Below, in pieces: positions 24,540-37,499 of a stretch of 64,000 nucleotides of DNA. Below the pieces are notes generated by a model. That model saw only the letters and a program-made list of their open reading frames with translations. It did no database searches and was not told the origin of the DNA. The position numbers were made by a program, and so were the translations under genes. The DNA comes from Dryococelus australis (lineage: Eukaryota > Arthropoda > Insecta > Phasmatodea > Phasmatidae). Location: the NCBI GenBank assembly GCA_029891345.1, contig CM056999.1:24897418-24961417 (forward strand), written 5' to 3'. Position 1 is the stretch's first letter; every line of letters begins with the position of its first letter.

Positions 24540-26400
24540 AGGGGAAGCTGGTGTCTAGCAAAAGAAAAAAGCAAGTGTCTCTGCCACACCCACTTGGCAC
24601 TTGATTTCACATGCTGGCAGCGAGTAAATAAAGTAAATATAGAAATTTTATCAATATTATGCGTCAGTCAATATATTTGTATCTGCCATCACTAGAGAGC
24701 TGAAAAATTAGCAAATGCTGTAAACCGAAAAATAATGTAAATTTTGACATAAAAAAAATTTTTTTTTGCGATTTTTGAGAACTTCAGCTGTAATCCACAA
24801 ATTGTACAAAATCCTGTAGTATTTTCGCGAATTATTATTGTTTTATGTTATATAGTTGCTTCTTAAGACGTATATTATGTGGTTTTGGATATTCAAATAT
24901 GAACGCATGTATAAGTTGACCAGTAAATTTCTTTGATTTATCACCTTAAACAGAAACATGTTTACTTTCCATCACGTGTATTTATGACCATAGATAACAT
25001 TAGCGTAAGTGATGATGCATCACTTTGAGTGAACATTCTACTCACAGCCCTGTAAAAGTTTGTTTATTAGGAAAATACGCCGTTGTAGTGTTTACGTCCA
25101 CCAAGCATCATGTTATCTATGGAATTCACACCAACTTCGCTTGTTTACATTCGTATCGTAGCATAGTCACGTTTTAAACAACAGTAAACAGTATTTTTAT
25201 CATACACAGTCTCTGTTAAATATATGCGATTAAAAATGAGACGATTTGAAGAAACAAAAGTTTTGTCAGTGTGCCTAACGAATAAATCTGTTGTTGAAAG
25301 TTTTTGATGGTTCAAAAATGTATAGGAAGATTTCTCTAATTTTTTTCTGTCCGTACAAGACAATATTATAATTTTTTTACAGTGGTTTTGTAGTTGTGTA
25401 TAAATTGTTTACATTATTCTTTTCATGAAACAGTATGCCCTTGCCAGTGCATTGCAACCGTTTGTTGTTCCAGGTGATGGGCTCAATACAATATCTTATT
25501 AATATCTGAACTTGTTTTCAATGTTGTCTGTATTAAAACCATAACTGTGTGTTTCTCTAGGAGTTAAGAATTTTTGCTCAGAAATAATAATTGATTAAAA
25601 ACACTGCTTATCAAGAGGAATAACGTTGCAAATTTCACATTTTATGAATAAAGTGACATATCTGAAATTACGTGTCTCTTTATAAAGAGCACATTAAAAT
25701 TCTCATACAGAAACCTGCATTTTTGTAACAAAAAAATAACAGTTGTTTTTGACATAAAATACCTTTTTTTAAAAAAAAATACATATTTTTGAAAAAAATA
25801 ACAGCATCTCGTTCATTACCTGCATTTCAAAGCAAATGGTTTTGCCTGAAAATGTTAGCAGAACAACCTCCCCGCGTCACCAAAATTTGTTTGAACATAA
25901 AGTGACTTGTATTATAAGTGTAAAGTTAATTTTCAGTAACTTCTTCGACAATTTATATGAAATTATTTCAATAGAAACACGTATTTTGAATAAACTGGTA
26001 AAATGTAAGGGCCTATTCGTACCTTTTGCCATCTAATAATGCGTAGGTAAGCACCGAGCAGGGTACAGTGTAACTCACAACAGGGAAAATCACAGGATTG
26101 AGTGATTAATTATTAAAGGCAGTGAAGAAATCAATTATAATCACCATATTTATTCATTTCTGTCTCAAAATTACATGTTTTCTTTCCAGTAAAATGTATT
26201 TAATTACTTTAAAAGACATACATTTGCCAGGGACGCAAGGTTTCGGCACAGTGTTGCAGGTTGTAAGAAAATTTATTCAGAAGTTTACTTTTAAAAAGTC
26301 AGAAGAAAATCTGTGTGATGAATAATAAAATTGGAAGATTTTTTGAACAAACTGAAAATATACATTAAGAATTAAAAATTTTTCAATTTAAATATCTGCA
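24540..26400. other. AT-rich intron without recognised features
   Basis: No coding motif, RNA gene or repeat pair found. The longest open frames (about 70 codons) show no similarity to anything I know. Confidence 0.35.
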
Positions 26401-26483
26401 ATGCACATACTTTTTGTACAATGGAAACAACTGTCAGTACCTACTGGAAAATGTATTTCTGTACGTTACAAGCAAATTAAAAT

Positions 26484-26485
26484 TA

Positions 26486-26550
<65 letters not shown>

Positions 26551-26645
26551 CATGTGTGTGTGTGTGATATATATACACACACACACATATATATCGTGCA
26601 CACATGCAGGCATGCACACTCACACATGTACACACACATATACAC
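26484..26645. repeat. (TA)n-(GT)n-(CA)n compound microsatellite
   Basis: TA units followed by more than 30 GT units, then TA/CA mixtures with partial inverted symmetry. Open frames of Val/Cys are artefacts. Confidence 0.95.
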
Positions 26646-28329
26646 TCGTGAGATTACTACAGTTTTTTTTTTTCATATTTTAAAAATGTAATGTGTTTTA
26701 TTAAATCACCATTCCCCGACAATAGACTCGGATGTTAAGAAGAACAAATTCCATAAAAAGGACCCGTTTTATTCTTTCATAACCACCCACAAAAAATAGG
26801 ATAGTTTTTCACTCACTATTTTATTTTGTACTGTCTTTTGCCTTTTTTTTTATAAACATTAGCTGAGGGTATCTTAATCACTGTCACTAAGTGAACTTGA
26901 ATCCGTTGCTAGATATTTTTAAGAGTACTTACAATATGATGTTACAGGATAACACTTTGCATCACTCTACGACCCCAGTAACTAGGGGAGTAAGGTACCA
27001 TAAGTAGCAGTGCATGTCCAGTTTGATAACTAACAGTAACCTGAAGCAACGTTGCAAACCCTGCAGTGCTAGTGAGCATTACTGTGATGTAGAGAATTTC
27101 CCTTATTAACCAGGGGAGACAACTGCGATGTACATGTGATACTACAACACACCGAAAGTGTAGTGCTGTATTCGTGGATTACTGTCATCAGTAAAATCCT
27201 TACATGAGATCTTAAACCAAATAATTGCTATTATTGTAGCTTTTTAAAATAATATGAGAATTTTAAGTATTGAAAACAAAAATTGGAAGTTTCAGTAACA
27301 GAAATCAGTATATCCATAAATGCTCTCAATATCGGATGATCTTCTGACAAATTGGAAGACCTGGCAACACTATTTCGGCAACAAGTAGTGGCGTAGAGGG
27401 GTAATCCTGCCGCCACCCCTCCACCTACAGCCTCCGGCTGTGAATACACTGCTCAATAGATAACTTCTCCACCCTCTCTCAGCTGATTAAGTGCGGGTGG
27501 GACATTAAAAATTTGACTTGCATTCAATGTCATATTATTTTCATTTTCAGAATGTTTGAAAGCTTTAGGTCAGCTTGCATTTAGTGTGGGATTACAATAA
27601 ATTATATACAGTATTTGAGACGTTATTTTCTTTATTTAAAAATGAGTTTAGGGGAAATGTTTTTTAATGTGTTATTTACAATAATACTTATTCTAAAATC
27701 CCGATTTTTATTGTGTTTATTAGTTAAACTTTATTCAGAGATAATGTACACTTCCTGTCAGAATAAATGAGTGACGGAAAAAGTTAAAGTCCTCTTTGGC
27801 AATCTTCGGCTTTAGACAAAATGTATCACCTTGGCTCGTAGGCAACCAGCAAAACAGAACTATCCGGCCAATCTTACAGTGTTTTTACTACGCCAACAAT
27901 CTCTTTTGCGTCTATTGGAGCATCATTCTGACAACGGCTTTTCCAAGTGAATATAACGCATTTAATTGTATGAAGCAACTCGCCCTGCAATTTTTGAAGT
28001 TAATGCAAAAATCCAATATCTCACATAAACTCCACACTGGAAGTCTGTGTCTCATGCGTAAAAAGGTGACACTTGGTGGAATAAACAACCAATTATAAAT
28101 GCGAGCTGAGCTACAGTGTTGTGCAACATAGCTTGTCCTGAAATATTTTAGCAGGATTTCTTCATATGAGCTCTACACTGAATGTTCGTGAGTCGTGCAA
28201 GCAGATAGCGGAAAGAAAACCACCCATAAATGTGTGCTAAGCTACAGTGTTGTGCAACATAGCTTGTCTCTAGGTATGCATGCAACATTCGATGCTTCAA
28301 ACACTGAAACAGTAAACGTATGTGAAATG

Positions 28330-28925
28330 TCTGTAATTACAGATAACTGTAAAAGAGAAATGCTAATTGCTGTGTTAATAATAAAAATAAACCCTAATCT
28401 TTGTGAGACAAGTAAATATAACATTTGTATTATATTATTGATACACAGTGATGTGTGCCCCTCTTTGGTCTTATTGGTTAAGAGTTTGTTATGCTGACCA
28501 CCCTCCTTATTACGGCGAATGAGAGAAGAATCAAACCCCAGAGTGAGGCGGAGTGATAGGAATTCCCTCCCAGGGAGCTTTACTTTCCTCACTACTAAGG
28601 CTGTCAAAAGGCAGGAGGCCAGTGGTCCCAGGAATATGAATGAAATGTCAGTCCGTGATTATTCGAGGGTGATGATGACAGTGGATGATCTGGCCGACGT
28701 GACAGGGTTTATCTGCAGTGGTCTTGTCGGCCGATGTGTGGGGACAAAGTTGGTCTGGCTTTGATTTCCTCGAGGTTTGGGGATGACCTTCGGTGGGATT
28801 TGAACCCTGACTATTTGCCCTGATGCCAACTATATCATGGAGAAATTCAGTAGACCTACCGTGACCGGGTGTTGAACCCCGATTAACTTGCCAGTGGCTA
28901 GTTTGATAATACTGGAGTGCGTTGC
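28330..28925 (-). pseudogene. Repeat family A, copy 3: unrecognised mobile-element protein
   Basis: On the minus strand from about 28915: IIKLATGKLIGVQHP, then LASGQIVRVQIPPKVIPKP, then RGNQ, then SARSSTVIITLE. A 121-codon open frame (28607-28242) follows with VVRKVKLPGREFLSLRLTLG, FDSSL and NKTKEGHTS. The copy at 60.4-61.1 kb reads the same motifs in the same order, and codon differences in the shared VIPKPRGNQ block are at third positions. One in-frame TAG precedes the second module. The family is unknown to me; it may be a retrotransposon polyprotein or a novel element. Confidence 0.6.
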
Positions 28926-28929
28926 ATCT

Positions 28930-31236
28930 ACCGGAACGTAGGCATCCTACGAGTCCGGTGTCTTAGCTAGCGATAGAGCCTCTGATGGTTCGGTACGGGT
29001 TTCGTATTGATCTTCCTCCTGCAGACACCAACCTAGTCATCTTTTTAATGGGTTTCATGCGAGGGAGGTATGATAATAGTATAACAAAGTGGTTGATACT
29101 GTGGTTTACTAGTTGTTGGCTCTACTGGATTGGAAACCATACAATATGTATTAGTCACATTCTGCCTATGTAGGGCGCGTATCTTTCGGCGCCTCTGGCG
29201 GTCTGGGGTCTGCCGTGTTTATGGTACATTGGATAGGAAGCTGTCAACCTTTCTGCGGATTTAACAGTCCTGGGGGGTACAACTTGTCAGTCGTATCTAA
29301 CGACCTGTCGTGTTGCCATGGTTGCCACAGGCAAGGGTTTCCGGGCCGATCGCTAACACGCTGGGTGGAAGGCAGCCTCGGCAACCAGAGTGCTGAGATA
29401 TGAAAAGAACAAAAGAGCGGTTTGGGGGGGGGGTATTTTCTTACCCAAACAAGGCCGGGCATCAGGTTATATATCGGGCGAGTGGTGGTAGCTCGCGGCT
29501 ATCTTTGTTCCAGACTATGCCGGAGGCCCTGCCCCAGACGTCACAGCCCAGAGTACCGCCATCCTTGCTGTCCGAGATCGTAGCCCGACAGATGCAGCCG
29601 TCGAGAGAGCCTCAGCTTTGTCGTCGATGACTCTCAGGGTAAAATGTATCCTGTTTGGGCATAATAGGTTGCGGGAAGCAAAGGGATAGTGAAGGCTGAC
29701 TTGAGGGCTCCTTAAGAACTAGATTAATCTCTATCAGAGCTTTCCCCAGTACTTGTAATGTAACGTCAAGTGGGTCCGCTATTGTAATATTTATGCGTCT
29801 GAGTTTTGTATCAGTTTTGGATATAATAAATGTAGTGTTTGCATAAAGTCCCCATTGAGCTACGCATATACCCCTTATGAATGCGTGACCTGACAGCTGT
29901 TGAAGCGGGGTCACAGCAATTGGTGGAGGCGCCTAATGCTTCCCACCTTGTACCAAGCTTAGAATACCCACTTAAAGTAGAAGTCAACATAAATCGTAAA
30001 TTCAGAGTGCTTTATCCTGTAGTAAACAGTAATAACATTGACATTTCATTCAGACCATACGCAGTATAGTCAAAGTCAGCACATAGTGGTCGTACAGGAA
30101 CACACAAGCAAAACTGCTCTGGTAGAGTAAATGTGACAGGACAACAGTCTATTGTCTTGTAGTTGTAGACAGTGTGTGTGTGTGAGCTTCTGCTTCATAA
30201 TTTTAATGCATGCAATATCATGGCACCGCTCTTCGGGCCGTATTGCCTTTTGCAAAATGCAAATTTCCACTTTAAAGTGTGTATTAAGTGGAAAGTGATA
30301 GTGAAATGCTTTTAGAGTGTGCATGTTAGCATATAATAATAATAAACAAACATTTCGTACCTATTTACACATAGTAACAGACAACACCTCCCCATCATTT
30401 GTACAGATAGATAAAAATATATTTAAACATGCAACTATTGACCTTAACGTCACACAAAAGAAAATCCTATCACTCAACACTAACAAAACAGCCAAATTTC
30501 AACAGCTTATCACGTTGACAGAGCAATTGTTGGAACAAAGCCCGGAATTTAAAAGCCTCCGTGTTTGTGCCGACCTAGAGAAAGGAAGTGCACATTAAGT
30601 GGGAAACACCATTACTTCAAAATATTATATTTTTTCATATAGATGCATGTATTTAAAATAATGTTTTGTATATGACATGAATTTTGACTAAACTGTGATG
30701 TATAATATTTGTTAAATAAATTTTTGTAATGTTAACCAATAATCGTCCAGTTTTTTCAACTTAAGTGTTTTGTTCATTTTGTCTAAAACATGCTAGTTAT
30801 TGTGAAATATATTGGATTATACTGCAACGACTTGAGACTCAGTTATATTTCAATATGCCCACAACTGAAAGAAAAGGTACTTATAATTAAATATATCACA
30901 TACTATCTAAAGACGTAATGTTGTTTACAAAAAGCTCTCAATATTGTGCCCATCCTCAAGAAAGGGAAATAATAGTTTACAAATCAACATTTCCAGAAAT
31001 TTTTCAATATTAAACTACAAATATCTCAGAACCACCAGTTTTGCACTTATGGTCGTCTTCTTCCCAAGGTGCGATATAATGAAACAATAATGAAGTGACC
31101 TGGGAACAGGTGGAACTTGGCTGCCAAGAGGTGGAAATAAAACCGCGCTTCCACCAGCATAACACTTGCCCGTCCTCCAGTTGACTCTAGTCTCTAATAC
31201 TCTCTCCTCGAACCAACATCAAACCATAGATTACTG
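28930..31236. other. Mixed-composition region without a recognised gene
   Basis: 28930-29640 is GC-richer and may extend the family A repeat. Frames at 29400-29630 (plus), 29612-29914 (minus), 29881-30069 and 30317-30598 (plus) are 60-100 codons long, but none shows a domain I recognise. A G10 run lies near 29424. 30600-31230 is AT-rich. Confidence 0.35.
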
Positions 31237-31237
31237 T

Positions 31238-31253
31238 AAAAGGGGGTAAGGGG
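31238..31253 (+). promoter_or_regulatory. Polypurine tract of an LTR element
   Basis: AAAAGGGGGTAAGGGG directly precedes TGTCACGG, the start of an LTR-like sequence. Confidence 0.45.
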
Positions 31254-31792
31254 TGTCACGGACGGGTGTTCTGTATGGTGGCTAAATAAGGTAGAAGGAT
31301 TATAAAAATATATAATTTAATATTACAAACTTCAAGTATGAAACACAATACTTTTGCTCTTACTGAACAATGAGAATACAACTACATTATTTGAATATAC
31401 AGAAACACTAGTTATTCAAGATGCTCAATATAAACGCAGTTATGTCCTAACCTTGCTGTAATTATTATTACAAAGGGGAAAGGGATGATGGCTCGTTACG
31501 AGAATGGCTGTCTACCGCAAACGCGTTTATGCTCACCCAAATCTGTAGATCTGGTTGGCCTCGGAGATCTTATGGGTCCAGGGTCGTCTGCTGCCTTCGT
31601 CTTCAGCCTACACTCTCACTCACAAGTATACTGCCTTGGTTCATGGTGCCATCTGGGGGGATAAGGCCATGTGGGCACGCTTTTATATCCGGGCCAATAG
31701 GGGCATGTTTATTAAACAACTGTGCGTGGCCACTAGCTATACCCCACACTACCTTCGGCGGTGTTGCAATGCCAGGTTATTGCTACACTACA
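31254..31792 (+). repeat. Candidate 3' LTR (539 bp) next to errantivirus-like pol
   Basis: Begins TGTCACGGACGG right after a polypurine tract. It may end at CTACACTACA (31792), where reverse-transcriptase homology starts. It contains a TTTTATATCC promoter-like motif near 31680 and GTTTATTAAAC about 30 bases later. No second LTR was found for comparison and no target duplication is clear, so the right boundary is tentative. It appears to belong to another element that landed beside, or replaced, the 5' half of the errantivirus-like copy. Confidence 0.4.
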
Positions 31793-31799
31793 AAGACAG

Positions 31800-33240
31800 G
31801 TTTGCGAGCTCCATAGGGGAACTTACAGAAACAAAATACAGTGAAATAAAGTTAGAGTTAACAATGGACAAACCAATACATACCAGACCATATAGAATTA
31901 ACCCAAAATTAAGAGAAAAAGGTCTTAGAACCAATCCAACAGATCCTCGACTCAGGAATTATCACGCTGTCGGATTGTCCTTACGCCGTGCGATCCCTTG
32001 TCGTAAAAAAACCCCAGGGCGGAATTAGGTTCTTAACCAACTTCAGGCTTCTTAACAAACACTTAAAGTAAGTAGAATACCCCATACTGTGTACAGAGGA
32101 CTTAAAAAAGATTTTGCAATACTCAAAATATATTAGTTCGATCTACATGTTTAGCGGATTTTATGCAATCCCAGTCCCAAGGACGGTCATGAGAAACTTG
32201 CATTTTCGGTAGACGGCATAGGTCTCTACAAATACGCCCACATCCCAATGGGGTTGGCCACAAGCCCTAACTACTTTCAGAACTTCGTCGATATTATGCT
32301 ATGCCCCTTACGTTGGAACACCGCGGTTGCTTACATAGATGACATATTTATAATAGTCAGCACATTCCAAGAATATCTTAACAATATTCAAAATGTCATG
32401 GAAAGATAACGCAAATTTAATGTCAAAATAAACACAAAGAAATGTTGCTTTGCACAGGAAGAAATCAAAATACTCGAAAACTACGTCACACCTTCAGGTA
32501 TACGTACAGATCCATTCACATACATCATAACATGACACCCCCCAAAAACATCAAACAATTTCTACATTCCTTGGGCTCGCAGCCTATTTGCGTCGCTACA
32601 TACAAGATTACTCCCACAAGGCAGACCCATTAACCGAATTGACAAAACACAACATGCCATTTAAATGGACCTCAAACAGGCAGCATTTTAAAACTTAAAA
32701 GCAGTAATTCGTAAAACTCACCTGTCCTAGCTAAGTTCAACAAAAACAGGGGTACAGTACTATCTTGTGATGCATCTCAAACAGCGATAGGCACAGTATT
32801 AATGCAAGAGATACCAGGTACGAAAGAGCGGGCTATAATCACTTTCGCTTCCAAAAAGTTTTCACTAAATGAAAAATGCTGGTCAGCTACGGAAAGAGAA
32901 CTATCTGCTGTCAAATACTTTGTAACGTTCTTCCATCAGTACTTCTACGGCAGCAAGATTATCATTGAAACGGATCACGCGAGTTTGCATTATTTAGAAA
33001 CCATGGCCGAACATAATATAATAATACAAAAAATAGCAATTGCGCTGACTGAATACGACTTAAGGAAAATTAAATGTATTTGCTGATGCCGTGTGTAGAT
33101 TGAAGACTACCGGAAAAGCTGAGATCACTTCAATATCTGTAAACAACACAACTTACAATATTAAGAAGGAATTAATCTATTTCACATCCTTTTACATGGC
33201 TGTAGCTGATGCTTTATTTCAAGATTCAAACAAACAACAA
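31800..33240 (+). pseudogene. Errantivirus-like reverse transcriptase and RNase H
   Basis: The opening reads KPIHTRPYRINPKLREK, then in another frame LDSGIITLSDCP, the usual start of a Gypsy reverse transcriptase. The catalytic motif survives as AYIDDIFIIVS (YIDD codons at 32332-32343). A connection segment reads LRRYIQDYSHKADPLTELTK. RNase H follows with LSCDASQTAIGTVLMQE (first catalytic Asp), then a long open stretch with FALNEK-type spacing and ETDHASLHYLE. These enzymes copy element RNA into DNA in cytoplasmic particles. I count several frameshifts and internal stops (for example in the palm between 32200 and 32330). Confidence 0.78.
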
Positions 33241-33252
33241 AATAAAATCTAC

Positions 33253-34713
33253 TAGGGGTGGGCGAAGCTGGATATTTAATTTTGAACCGAATTTCTTAAA
33301 ATATTTGCGAATTCAAATCAAATATTGAATCGAATAACAATTCAAAGTGTTTTTTTGGCAAATATACATTGCACCAATTATATTTTTTTAATAAATTTCA
33401 TAACTACATACATTTTACATGATACAGATAAAAAATATATGTTTTCTACTGATTTGCAAACAAAAATAGTTTTTTTTTACCATGTAACCTATTTACCCGA
33501 AAGGAAAAGGTTTTTTTTTTTACAGAAAAGGCATAGAAAAATAAGGGTCATCCACAATTCAGGGCCGTCTTAAATTCAAAACCTAGGACTATAAATACCA
33601 TAAATGTGTGACACTGCTAGTTCAGTATTTAAGTTTGTGTAACATGCACAACCTTTAATCCTCCAAAATTTTATTGCTTAAATACTGCGTGTTCTGGGGT
33701 TTGATGTATTTTTGTAGTGCTGAGACTGTACCTTTCAACTTTTACAAGGGTCTCCTTATCTGATGTCACCCAGATAATTTGAGTGCTAGTAGTAGGGGCA
33801 GGCTGGTTCTGATTCATTAGGTGAATGACATGTTGATGGGATGGTCTAAAAATAGAGTTTGCGGATTAAGGGCTAATCCGATTAATGGCTGATTGTAATC
33901 CAAATAATTTGTAAATGGCTGCAATAAGGAAGCGCTTTGTTGGGAAGCAAAATGGCTCAAGTTACATGATATATGATGTACAATAATTTTTTTTTCGCTG
34001 ATATGACAAATTTTCAAATCTGTCTGTAAATATGCGGAAAAAAAAATCAATTTTCTCAGCTAAGTTTGATTCATCAAATCATAATCGTGTATGTAAAGTG
34101 TCGATACAATACTTTTGGCATGAAACCACACATGTATTTTATCAACAATTTCCATTTTTTTTTAAATTATATTATTGAAAGTGAGATTTGAATAGCAGTG
34201 TTTTCAATTTCACACTTTTCACAGCAGTTTAGTCTCTAAAACTTTCATTATGATGTTATATTTGTCACACTGCAAAACTTTGTTGTACATGAGGAAAATA
34301 ATCATATAATACCAATTAAAATGTGATTTGCCGAATTAAGTTTGGCAAGATAATGAAGTGTTTAGTAATATAAAAATATTTTTCCTATATAGTTCCGTTT
34401 TGCTATATTGTGAGTAAAAGTAGACAGTGATAATTATTTTCCGAATACGCTTAGAACAAATTTGTGGGCATTCTGTTGAGTTGAGGTTAGGTTTCCACGT
34501 TTCACTAGTCATGTGTGTGGCAAATGTGGAATAAAAAGGTTGATATTATTAAGCGCTCGTTGTCTTCTTTTGCTTTTTGGGCGAATAATAATAAATAATT
34601 GAAGTTGTCCAAAAGTGTTTTTTTTTGGTTTTGAAGTGAAAATATGATTTTGATTACAAAGCCGAATATTGAAAATATTCAATTCGAATTCGGTTTTTCG
34701 AAGATTCGCCCTA
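33253..34713. mobile_element. Non-autonomous hAT-like element (1461 bp) with 8-bp target duplication
   Basis: The left end is TAGGGGTGGGCGAA; the right end, inverted, is TAGGGCGAATCTTCGAA. Both continue into GAACCGAATT / ACCGAATTCG blocks. Flanks are AAATCTAC (33245-33252) and AAATATAC (34714-34721), an 8-bp duplication with one mismatch, as made by hAT transposases. No transposase frame is present. It contains a second repeat (33476-33750) that matches the left arm of the 7.4-10.4 kb element. Removing it restores continuity of the errantivirus-like sequence. Confidence 0.75.
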
Positions 34714-34879
34714 AAATATACTATCACCAAATACGTCACAAATAATTGGATGGATATTAAACTCCTTGTAAAGAACAAACTTCACACAACCGGTAAGGCA
34801 AGCGTGGCCGAAGTTATCAATGAAGAATACTTACCATAACAGGCTATCGCCAAAATAATCACCACTATCTGCCAAGTAA

Positions 34880-35460
34880 ATATAGAAATTTCTATGAAGT
34901 CACATGACAACAAAATAAAAACAAAATGCGTAGATCTCTGTCTAAATTGCCAAATAGTCATCAAACCTAAGAATAATATGCCACACTACCTTCCCATCTA
35001 CCTACATGAACAGGAATATATCAAAATTGTAGACGATTCACATTTACTCCTAGCGCCCCTTGTTCAAACAAACATCAAACAATTACGTACAGACAGAGCT
35101 ACATAATTTAATAATGAACTAATTGCGGAATTACTGAAAAATTACAAATAAAGAAATGACAAGCAACGGCATATAGTCCTTCATGCAACGAGCTGACAGA
35201 GCAAATAAGGTTCTTTCACAACAGCTCACGTTATGTGCCAGTGAAGATCCCACGCATTGGGACGAGTATGTACCATATATCATTTTTAACTACAATTCTA
35301 TCCTGAACCGAAGCACAAAGTACAGCCCATTTTATCTTTTGCAGGGTGTTGAAGCAGTCCAATTGTTACATGTTATTACTCTCAAGTATTCAGAACGTGT
35401 CAATTAATGGTGCGAACAACTTAATCAAGAACGAGAACAAGCAAAAATAAATTTAATTGC
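34880..35460 (+). pseudogene. Errantivirus-like integrase fragments
   Basis: A zinc-finger-like end with CLNCQ, then a core fragment with RTDRAT-x-FNNEL (second catalytic Asp region), then YSPSCNELTEQ with the position of the third acidic residue, then HWDEYVPYIIFNYNSI and NRSTKYSPFYLLQG. This order matches retroviral-type integrase cores. The stretch between the zinc finger and the second Asp is shorter than usual, and the first catalytic Asp is not seen, so part of the core is deleted. Stops follow at 35105 and 35407. Confidence 0.68.
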
Positions 35461-35744
35461 ATCACAATAAAAACAAAAAGAGATTTTTATTGCGAAATTT
35501 AGGTCAACAATCTCGAAATAGGCCAGTACATTTGTGTCAAGAATCATGCACGTCAAAAGGCCCTGACATTTAAATATCACTGTCTCTATAGGATACACAA
35601 TATCATAGGCCCTTCCACTATCTCAATCGAGATCCGCAAACGTGGACAAACAAAAGTCGGCACAGTCAACACGAGAATCATAAAGATTACAATTATCTGC
35701 CATTAATGGTAAACCCTTATGTTCCTTGGGTAACGCAATAAAGT

Positions 35745-37490
35745 ATGAAACATAGAGCCACGAGCACGGTGTCCCTTGTGCTCTTCCTGTCCCAAACTGC
35801 CCCATGTGACCAGCTGTGCCGGACACACGCTGGCGTATACTTCCAGGAGCTATTTTCCCAACTCCACTGTGAAGAAATGATGCTGCTGGTTTACAGCATT
35901 CTGCTCCAGCAGCCTAACCTGCGTGCATGGCTTCATGGTGCTTGCGCCATATGGAACACCACAGTCTGCACCAATGCAGAAGAACTTCACAAAGTTTTCA
36001 GCGTCATGACAACTAGCATTGTCAAAGAATTTTTTAATGGGTTGTCAGTACCTAATCGAATAAAGCGTGGAATAACATTCCTTAGAGATGTCGTGAGCTG
36101 GTGCTGCGACATCCTCACATCCTGTCACCTGAAATCCCTTCTGTCAAATGACGAGATGTTGTCTATCCAGTTGAATGAATTGCAAAATAATGTAATGTGG
36201 TCAAATAACAATTTAAACCTCTCCGTTCAGGGTGTTTCAGAAATTGAATCACAAGTAGAGATTAGGATAAATTCTATTATGCATACACTTTATGCTATGG
36301 TTGATAGGTAACTGTTCAAAACCATGAAACTGAAGTAACAAAAATCCAAGGCCAGATGTTAACGAATATGTTATTGCAACTCATGAACATTATTATCATT
36401 GAAGTCAGAATTGGTACGTACATCCAGCATTGCCAACGTAATGAATTGCCATTGCAAGCAGTTCCCTGTAAGACATTAACATTAGATTTAGAAAAATTGC
36501 AAGCAATTGTTAAAGATCTCAAATTGAAACTTAGTATTCCTATACAAGAGATTATATAATATTAGACTACACCCATTACTGAATGTGTGATATCTACGAC
36601 CCAAATTTAGCAAAAAATTCAGTTTGCCGTTCAAAATGTTAATAACAATTGGCAGTTCTTTCTCACAACCAAGGTACTGTATTTATTTCATAACAAAACC
36701 TGCCACATTGAAACCCCTATTGAAGTAATTGCCATTGATAAGTACACCCAAGAAACATGCCCAGTACTCAACACACAGGACCTAGGTAACTGTGATTATT
36801 TTTTATCTAAGCAGATAGCTGACAGTCCACAGGTAAGCTGCGTAAAAGCTGTCATCAATTTGAATAGTATTGATCAGTTATACCAGCAGTGTAAATTTAC
36901 TTGTGTAACAGGTAAACTTTTATTTGAAAATGCCATACAACCTCACTAATATGTAATTACTAACACACCCAATGCACTAATACTAAGTTGCATAAACACC
37001 TCTCCTAGTAAGGAAATTCGAAACACAGTAGCTGGCAGTTCCATGTGGATGTAAATTAACGTCAGGACAATTGACACTTGTGCGACACATATTTGCGATA
37101 CTAGAAGCCCAGTGTTACCAGTTTCACACACAGTTATACCAATACACTGGCTGAAATAGAATAACTTTGATATAAAACAGTTGAAACTAAATGAGGGAAT
37201 ATCTTTTTACACATTAAACGGGAGTAACAATGATGACTGGAAAATATTACTTGTGGAACTACCAACACAAGGTTACACTCAAAGCACTTTTCGCAATTTC
37301 AGTCACGAGTATTTTCCATACTACCTCAAGAACATTTCAATTAATTAAGCATGGCGACAATTGTAGTTCTTATCATCCCCTTTGCAGCAATGTATTATAA
37401 ATTGGTCAAAATAGCAATACTATTGAATAAAGCAATTCGTACTGCATAAGTGAAATCTGTAGCACACTTACGGTTACAGGACATGTAAGT
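35745..37490 (+). pseudogene. Envelope-like glycoprotein remnant of an errantivirus
   Basis: A 188-codon open frame (35745-36311) starts with a hydrophobic, signal-like segment. It contains a cysteine-bearing ectodomain piece and a basic RIKR cleavage-type site at residues 105-108, followed by a segment like the errantivirus/baculovirus-F fusion subunit with a long heptad-like stretch. A second frame (36356-36559) continues with LDLEKLQAIV-type helix. Further fragments to about 37330 include a CATHICDT cysteine cluster. A hydrophobic anchor (TIVVLIIPFAAMYYK) with a short tail ends near 37490. In intact relatives this protein mediates membrane fusion; here stops and frameshifts break it in many places. 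Confidence 0.65.
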
Positions 37491-37499
37491 TAAGGTAAT

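Noticed and set aside
26401-26691. Open frames rich in Val-Cys or Thr-His
   Set aside because: Produced by the GT/CA microsatellite.
27796-28098. 100-codon plus frame
   Set aside because: Similar short phrases recur nearby (27.9-28.3 kb) as DNA repeats; no domain or splice context.
30317-30598. 93-codon plus frame as a possible host exon
   Set aside because: No similarity to CARMIL or any family I know, and no clear splice sites.
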